Shown here in pieces: positions 58,551-64,000 of a DNA stretch of 64,000 bases (the stretch's first letter is position 1; each line of letters starts with the position of its first letter). The stretch is from Farysia itapuensis. Lineage: Eukaryota; Basidiomycota; Ustilaginomycetes; Ustilaginales; Ustilaginaceae. The stretch spans positions 248,001 through 312,000 of the forward strand of contig JALBYC010000001.1 of NCBI GenBank assembly GCA_023212645.1. Reading direction: 5' to 3'. Both the position numbers and the translations under genes were made by a program. Below the pieces are notes generated by a model that was not told the DNA's origin, did no database searches, and saw nothing but the letters and a program-made list of their open reading frames with translations.

Positions 58551-61409
58551 CTAGAACTCGAAACGCATGAGCCAGGGGTTGAGCACCAATGGGTAAAGGA
58601 AGTGTGTGACGACCATCAACGACGCCGGCCAGAAGATGGTGAAGCCTTCGATCCTCCATTCTAGAGGCAGCAGGGGCAAGCTCGAGAGAATCATGAGAGC
58701 CGTGAAGAGGAACATGATCAAGTAGCAGTGCCAGAATCGTCGGAAGATGGACGGGATTTCCTTCCAAAAGTTGGACTCGGTGACATCCTTGACTGTTGCC
58801 GACCATGTCATGTTGTAGCCAGTGATATGCGCAAAGAGAGCAAGCATGACGTGGTACGACAGACCAGAGAAGAAGACGATAAAGGCCGGAATCCATTTGA
58901 TCTGCTCGATGGCTGCTCTGAAGAAAGACTCTTGACCAGCTCGGACACGGAAGATAACGTGACCAACCGTGCCTCCGATCAAGAATACGAAAACAGTCGA
59001 CAGCCAGACTTGGAACGAGGGTAGGAAAGCCGAGTCTAGCGAAGGCCAGAACAATCCTTGAACAAAGAAGATGATGATCGTGAGAGGAGCACCAGCGGCA
59101 ATGGCCCAGTAGGAGAAGATGTAGGCGCAGGAATTGAACTTGTAGGAGGTGGGAACATTGGACCAAAGCAACTTTCTGAAAAGTGGAGACAGAGGTCCTC
59201 GAGTAGGCCAGTATCGAAGAGGGTTGAAGACCAGCTCGGAGCACCCGAAAGCATATTTTTGCCATCGGTTGACCTCGTCGTCAGCTGTAAGTGATACACC
59301 TTCCATGAACTCGTTGTTCGAGTAGGTAGCCCAACGGACGATGAACCCTCGCATCAGCAAGCGCAAAGCCATGTCGAAGTCCTCGGAAACGTGAGCGTGC
59401 GACCAAACACAACGTTCGCCATCGCCATCGTGGAACATGACTTCTTGGACCGCACGCCATCTGAGGAAAGCGTTGTGACCGACGAGTGGAGAGACGGCGC
59501 CGTTGGCAACACACCACGAAATGCTGAGATTGACAATTTTGGTGAAGAAGCCAATCATGCGCTCGAAGTAGTGGTCCGCGACATACATAACTCCGGAACA
59601 GTGCTGTAAAGCACCTACTTCGGGTGATCGCTCGAGCTCACATGCAGCCTCCATGAAGCAGTCTGACGGTACTCGTGTGTCGGAGTCGATCAGAAGGATG
59701 TACTCGCCAATGCGAACATCTCCAGCAGCCCAAGCTCGACCTTCTTGCTCGGCAACGGCCATGTCGAGAGCCTGGCGGTAAAGGTCCTTTTCGTTCTCTT
59801 CGAACCACTCAGCATCTGTGAGACCTTCGGCAAGCATGGTCTCGGGTCGCTTCTCGTCCATAATCTCTTCTACGCGCAGCGACAGATGGCAAGTGAAGTT
59901 GAGGTTGGAGGCCTTCTTGAAGCGACCCTTGCGGTCGTATCCGTTCTGACCATGCTTTGGACGCGCAACCCATCCGACGTTGTTTCGTTCATAGTAGTCG
60001 CGTCGTACCTCTTGCTCGACAGCGGGAAGTAGTTGCATGCCGTCTTCAGAGACCAAAATGTTGGCGGTACCGCCCTGCAGCTCGTACACGGCAATTGCCT
60101 TCTTGACGCTCTCGATGGTAGGTGCAAGAACTGAATCGAGACCCTCCTTGTAAACCGGCATCTGGATAGTGAAATGAGGCAGACGGTAGCCAAGAGGTAG
60201 ACGTTGGCTCTTTTTGCCACTGTAGTACAAGCTGTTGCGATGAAGCTGCGAGATAGGCATGATGATGTGTGCGATGACGCTGATGATGTTCTCGCACAGG
60301 AACTGAATGATGCACATTAGGAAAGGGATCACGACTGCGATCGCCATTCGGATGAATTGTCCGTCCAAAAGCGTCTCGAGCAACAGTGTGCGAATGAAGA
60401 GTCCCATGATGAAAATGTTGAGACCCAGAGCCAAGCCCGTGTAAAGAGGCGCGAGCATGTTGATGGAGCGGTCACTTTGCAATGTCGCTTCTCCTGACTC
60501 GAGTTGAGTGACCACTGCAAAAACATCGGTCGCTTTCTCGTCTGCGTGCGCCTTTTCATCGGTGAAAGAGGAGGAGGATGACTTGGTGTGGTCAGATCCG
60601 CCACGCTTCAAGCTGAAAAAGGATCCAAAACGTTTGGCTGAAGGCTTTTCTGCCACGGGTTCTGGAGTTTGTACTCTCTCGTCATGGACCGAGGGGGCTG
60701 AAGAGTGAGCAGCCGAGGAGTTAGCAACCGTCGTCGCGCCCGAAGGAGGCCCAAAAGCGTCAGGCTGAGTACTCTTTGCTAGTCGCCAGATGTATCGCAC
60801 CATCTTCTCTTCCAGGCTTTTGCCAGCGGCAAGCAAGTCTTGGACCGAGTCGGACCAAACAACGAGACAGCCTTGGGTTCGAACAAAGCAAGCACCCTGT
60901 GCTCGGCGCGCTTTCGCAAGGCCCTGGATTGTTTCCACCACCTGAAACCTGTCTTCAGCAGTCAGGGCAACTTCATGAGTTCCAGGAGCCAGACTGGCAT
61001 TGATACCTGCAGCAACACTGGAAGTCAATGTGAAAGCGGCCTCGCAATTAAGTTGGTGCAACGCCAAAATCCAGGGTTGCAGACGTGTATCTTGAGGGGG
61101 GTAGCTGATATAATTGGCTTTGGCTACGCGAATTGCAACACCGTTGGGAACAAAGGGCGCATCCGTAAACAGACGTTCCCGCTTAATTTGCCAGAACAGC
61201 TCTTCGGCAACGAGCTTGAAAGCGTCGTCACGACCCAGCCAGCTGGAAAGAGACGAGCCTGACTGTGACTCTGACAAACCTTCGTTAGACGAAGATGTTG
61301 AGATTGTTGTATCTTCCTGGGGTGTGTTGCTCTCCGACGCAGGCAGAGACGAAGACGAAGTCTCCTGCGCGTGAACCTGCATCGCATCGACTGAGATTTC
61401 AGATGCCAT
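58551..61409 (-). CDS. Membrane glycosyltransferase family 2 polysaccharide synthase-like protein
   Basis: This 952-residue enzyme starts at ATG 61409; upstream codons of the frame start with TTG only. Residues 1-330 are cytosolic, with a Ser-rich stretch. Two membrane helices lie near 335-400. The GT2 core follows with MPVYKEGLDSVLAPTIES, the DxD in LLIDSDTRVP (near 575), VGHNAFLRWRAVQEV, the catalytic Asp in HVSEDFDMALRLL (near 672) and RWQKYAFGCSELVFNP in the place of the QxxRW motif (near 718). About six helices close the protein. The order matches the fungal GT2 family of which Zymoseptoria GT2, needed for hyphal growth, is the known example. It lacks the QRRRW of chitin synthases and their length. 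It probably builds a cell-surface polysaccharide of unknown nature. It is divergent from a GH16 gene. Confidence 0.92.
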   Translation of the reverse strand: MASEISVDAMQVHAQETSSSSLPASESNTPQEDTTISTSSSNEGLSESQSGSSLSSWLGRDDAFKLVAEELFWQIKRERLFTDAPFVPNGVAIRVAKANYISYPPQDTRLQPWILALHQLNCEAAFTLTSSVAAGINASLAPGTHEVALTAEDRFQVVETIQGLAKARRAQGACFVRTQGCLVVWSDSVQDLLAAGKSLEEKMVRYIWRLAKSTQPDAFGPPSGATTVANSSAAHSSAPSVHDERVQTPEPVAEKPSAKRFGSFFSLKRGGSDHTKSSSSSFTDEKAHADEKATDVFAVVTQLESGEATLQSDRSINMLAPLYTGLALGLNIFIMGLFIRTLLLETLLDGQFIRMAIAVVIPFLMCIIQFLCENIISVIAHIIMPISQLHRNSLYYSGKKSQRLPLGYRLPHFTIQMPVYKEGLDSVLAPTIESVKKAIAVYELQGGTANILVSEDGMQLLPAVEQEVRRDYYERNNVGWVARPKHGQNGYDRKGRFKKASNLNFTCHLSLRVEEIMDEKRPETMLAEGLTDAEWFEENEKDLYRQALDMAVAEQEGRAWAAGDVRIGEYILLIDSDTRVPSDCFMEAACELERSPEVGALQHCSGVMYVADHYFERMIGFFTKIVNLSISWCVANGAVSPLVGHNAFLRWRAVQEVMFHDGDGERCVWSHAHVSEDFDMALRLLMRGFIVRWATYSNNEFMEGVSLTADDEVNRWQKYAFGCSELVFNPLRYWPTRGPLSPLFRKLLWSNVPTSYKFNSCAYIFSYWAIAAGAPLTIIIFFVQGLFWPSLDSAFLPSFQVWLSTVFVFLIGGTVGHVIFRVRAGQESFFRAAIEQIKWIPAFIVFFSGLSYHVMLALFAHITGYNMTWSATVKDVTESNFWKEIPSIFRRFWHCYLIMFLFTALMILSSLPLLPLEWRIEGFTIFWPASLMVVTHFLYPLVLNPWLMRFEF

Positions 61410-62629
61410 CTTGAAGGAAGTGTTCAAGCTCTCGACGGTCCGACTTTGGAGCAAAGGGTGCAAGAGACGAGGCGAGAAGAGGATGGGGTGAAAGTGTCAA
61501 AGAAGGATGGCTTGCTGCTTATAGCGATTCCACGGAAGGCAAAGGATTTACGACGGGACAGGAATTCAGGTAGTCATCGAACTCAACAAGCGATTAAGAA
61601 GAGATCGATTGAGCTGCCTGTGCAAGTCTGCGCTTACGGCGTCCTAAGTGGGCTATCTCTGAAGAACGGGAAGATGCATAGGCGGGTAAGGGCATCAGAC
61701 GTGCAAAGTGTACAGGTTGAGGTGCAAAGGAACGCGGATACGCAGTTGCCTATCACAACGTGGCGAGAGTTTGCGAAGGAAGCCGATCTGGTGGTTTGCT
61801 GTCCCGTCGCCGCGAGCGGACTCCTCATGCGTACTCAGACAGTACCGCGACTTGGTACGCAGCGGGCTAGTGAGACAGAATCTGAGGCACCCACCCTGGA
61901 TAAGACTGGACTGGAGCACGAGGCGGGACCGAAAAGAAAGCCCGCGTCAAAACGTTTCTCTGTTCAACGGAACACCTGGCTGATGCAGAGGCGGGCGCGT
62001 CGGAATGAGCGCCCTCGCACGCCCGGACGCCTGTTGGCGTTGGCTGAACAAATGTTTGTTGGACTCAGTGGAGAGATGAAGAAACAAGGGATGAGACAAG
62101 ACCTGCAGCTAGGGCAAGCTGCGACGGGATGCGCCTCAAATTCCGGCAAGATCTGGGTGTCTCAGTCTTATTTCAAGTTGCAATGCCCATTGTTAGGCGA
62201 CACATATCCCACCCAAATCTTGACCCAGATTTTTGACTGGCTTCTTTTTCAACTGCGACGATCCCTTCTCAGTAGTCTGACGCGTATCTCGACGCCCAAG
62301 ATCGCTAAATTGTCGAGACCCAGTTCTGTGAGTGCAGGCACCTAAGACCTGCTTTCCCGCCCCAGAATCTGAGACGCCGTGCAACCGCCATGCCTTATCC
62401 ATTTATCGTACTCGTACCATCCCGACGCTTCCCGCGCGATGGATTTCGAGCGGGATAGTCAGAAGATTTTGGCTAGCACAGAGTTTGCTCCGACACGTTC
62501 GAGTGTCTCAATCTGTCCATCTGTAGGGCCGTCCTTGCTCGCTTCTCATTAAAACCCTGCGGTGCCGTGATCTGACTATCTGTTCTTCGCCTGTTGTCAT
62601 CACAAGTCACTCTCACCACTACCATCACC
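61410..62629. promoter_or_regulatory. Divergent promoter, GT2 / GH16
   Basis: This 1.22 kb region separates the start codons of the GT2 and GH16 genes and must hold both promoters. I see no clear TATA box. A + strand open frame from 61446 to 62345 fills most of it; see the separate entry. Confidence 0.6.
61674..62345 (+). CDS. Uncertain open frame in divergent promoter
   Basis: A frame open from 61446 has its first ATG at 61674 and a TAA at 62343-62345, giving 223 residues. The product is rich in Arg, Lys, Gln and Thr, with no signal, domain or membrane segment. It overlaps no supported gene, but lies wholly in the promoter of the GT2/GH16 pair, on the same strand as GH16. Composition alone can leave a frame of this length open by chance. 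I list it at low confidence because 300 codons without a stop is unusual for intergenic DNA here. Confidence 0.15.
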   Translation: MHRRVRASDVQSVQVEVQRNADTQLPITTWREFAKEADLVVCCPVAASGLLMRTQTVPRLGTQRASETESEAPTLDKTGLEHEAGPKRKPASKRFSVQRNTWLMQRRARRNERPRTPGRLLALAEQMFVGLSGEMKKQGMRQDLQLGQAATGCASNSGKIWVSQSYFKLQCPLLGDTYPTQILTQIFDWLLFQLRRSLLSSLTRISTPKIAKLSRPSSVSAGT

Positions 62630-64000
62630 ATGAGGAACCCACAAGAGCAGACCGACAGTAACGAGATGGAGTTTGTCACCAATGCCCAGACACCTTCGTC
62701 AGTAAACAACGAATGGGATGGGCAGTACTCACGTCGGCGTCACAACGCAAGCGAAGGCGCCGAGTCTACTTCGGCTCCCGGAACGCCGATGAGCTACATG
62801 CGCGCAGGAGGAGGAGGAGGTGCTGCTGTAGCGACACCTGGAAGCGAAAGGAGCTATCCCTGGAACGCGTTTGCCAATTCCTCGCTGTTCAACTACTCGT
62901 ACACATCAGAGACACCCATTCATGAATCCAAACGTCCAGCTTTCCGCTCAGCAAGGTTGCGAGAGGGCGAAGACAGGCTGTCCGACAGTCTTTGGACGAA
63001 GACGCGAGCGGGCAAGAAGGCTAACCGCAAGAACTACGCTTTCTTCTTGATTGGTGTAGTACTGGGTATTGCCGGGGCAGCTGCCTTCATTGTCCAGGGT
63101 TTCCTCAGCATGCCCAAGAACAAGTACTGCCTTGTGCTGGAAGATCATTTTGATGGACCTTTGGATACGAGCGTCTGGACACACGAGATCGAGACTGGCG
63201 GCTTTGGCAATCACGAGTTCGAGTGGACCACCGATTCGGCCAACAACTCCTTCACGGCGGACGGAAATCTGTACATTGTACCAACGCTGACAGCCGACAG
63301 TCTCGGTGATGCGGCCATCACGAATGGATACCGTCTCAACTTGACCGAAACCGGCACATGCACAGCATTCAACAAGACAGATGCCAGCTGTGCAGTCATG
63401 TCTAATTCCACTACCGGAGTCGTACTGCCTCCGGTTCAGAGCGCCAGGTTGACGACCAAAGGAACAAAGACGATCAAGTACGGTCGAGTTGAAGTACGTG
63501 CGCGGATGCCCACCGGCGACTGGCTATGGCCGGCAATTTGGATGATGCCTCAGAATAGCGTGTATGGCGACTGGCCCGCTAGTGGTGAGATCGACATTGT
63601 CGAATCGAAAGGCAATATGCCAAAGGCACGCGCTGACAACATGGCCAATGTGGTTCGTTCGACCTTGCATTGGGGACCGACGATCGAGCAAGATCGTTGG
63701 TGGAGCACCACGGGTATTGCCCAAGTTTGGCGTCAATACTTCAACCAGGACTACCATGTCTTTGGACTCGAGTGGGACGAGACCGGCATGTACGCCTGGA
63801 CCGGTACCCGTGCTAAAAAGCATTTCCAGAAGAAGTTCGATCAGGACATGTTCACTTCTGCCAATTTTCCTGCCTATACCAGCAACGGCACTGCGATCGT
63901 GAACCCTTGGTCTCACTCAAAGAACCCCAAGATTGCTCCATTTGACCAGGACTTCTTCCTCATCCTCAACGTGGCCGTTGGTGGTACGAACGGATACTTT
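62630..64000 (+). CDS. Membrane-anchored GH16 glycosidase/transglycosidase, 3' end outside window
   Basis: This frame runs from ATG 62630 to the right edge, 457 codons. Residues 1-134 are cytosolic and Ser/Gly-rich. A single membrane helix near 135-158 (FFLIGVVLGIAGAAAFIVQG) makes it a type II protein with the enzyme outside or in the secretory lumen. The GH16 fold follows (LVLEDHFDGPLDTSVWTHEI, KYGRVEVRARMPTGDWLWPA, IWMMPQ). The catalytic motif is GEIDIVES with the nucleophile Glu 320, Asp 322 and the acid/base Glu 325. HVFGLEWDETGMYAW and FFLILNVAVGGTNGYF continue the barrel. Related enzymes cut or reshape beta-1,3-glucan; Kre6 and Skn1 are of the same anchored type. Substrate is inferred. 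Probably only the C-terminal 50 to 100 residues are missing. Confidence 0.93.
   Translation, partial: MRNPQEQTDSNEMEFVTNAQTPSSVNNEWDGQYSRRRHNASEGAESTSAPGTPMSYMRAGGGGGAAVATPGSERSYPWNAFANSSLFNYSYTSETPIHESKRPAFRSARLREGEDRLSDSLWTKTRAGKKANRKNYAFFLIGVVLGIAGAAAFIVQGFLSMPKNKYCLVLEDHFDGPLDTSVWTHEIETGGFGNHEFEWTTDSANNSFTADGNLYIVPTLTADSLGDAAITNGYRLNLTETGTCTAFNKTDASCAVMSNSTTGVVLPPVQSARLTTKGTKTIKYGRVEVRARMPTGDWLWPAIWMMPQNSVYGDWPASGEIDIVESKGNMPKARADNMANVVRSTLHWGPTIEQDRWWSTTGIAQVWRQYFNQDYHVFGLEWDETGMYAWTGTRAKKHFQKKFDQDMFTSANFPAYTSNGTAIVNPWSHSKNPKIAPFDQDFFLILNVAVGGTNGYF

Noticed and set aside
58551..61409. Chitin synthase
   Set aside because: The protein lacks QRRRW and the chitin synthase core order; RWQKY and the SEDFD context fit the other fungal GT2 family.
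1..64000. tRNA genes, CRISPR arrays, LTR elements
   Set aside because: Reading the spacers for B-box words (GTTCGANTC), regular spaced repeats or long terminal repeats gave no convincing case. A tRNAscan and RepeatMasker run would decide.

Overview
The window is nuclear DNA of a gene-dense fungus. The layout, with long intronless genes, short GT...AG introns of about 60 to 85 nt crowded at the 5' ends of housekeeping genes, low-complexity regulatory proteins and short shared promoters, suggests a basidiomycete and most likely a smut-type fungus (Ustilaginomycotina). That placement is inferred from gene style; no marker sequence in the window proves it. I support 26 protein genes, two of them cut by the window edges. 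I see no rRNA, convincing tRNA, CRISPR array, complete transposon or viral gene.

Positions 1-17811 are compact and mostly housekeeping. They hold an exomer cargo adaptor (ChAPs/Bch1 family, 3' part missing), mitochondrial ribosomal protein uS12m, a very large PH-domain protein resembling Spo71/Mug56, an inositol polyphosphate multikinase, a TTC1-like TPR protein, the ribosome-rescue hydrolase Vms1, SRP14, and a TMCO4/Mil1-like (DUF726) membrane protein. Positions 18150-29442 hold a bZIP factor with a Yap1-type basic region but no cysteine-rich domains, an aldo/keto reductase, a large protein with a linker-histone-like winged helix, a six-exon cytosolic-type malate dehydrogenase, and the 49 kDa subunit of complex I.

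A 2.4 kb stretch with no recognisable gene follows. Positions 31909-46858 hold a small secreted PAN/apple-like protein, a cation/Ca2+ exchanger, an unknown basic-tailed protein preceded by a tightly coupled uORF, a hybrid histidine kinase with no sensor domain, the histone chaperone Hir1, and an oversized choline/ethanolamine kinase. From 47305 onward intergenic spaces lengthen and surface functions dominate. There are a secreted Ser/Thr-rich repeat protein, the CDK7/Kin28 kinase, a secreted DUF1996 protein, a four-exon gene for an 88-residue Gly/Asn/Tyr/Ser-rich protein, a Zn2Cys6 regulator, and a head-to-head pair formed by a GT2 polysaccharide synthase-like enzyme and a membrane-anchored GH16 glycosidase (3' part missing).

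No single operon-like system is visible. The most interesting points are the GT2/GH16 divergent pair with a long open frame between them, the small four-exon gene, the sensorless kinase with a same-frame open stretch upstream of one stop, the 5'-clustered introns including two 20-nt coding exons, the uORF 2 nt before a start codon, and the cysteine-poor Yap1-like factor.
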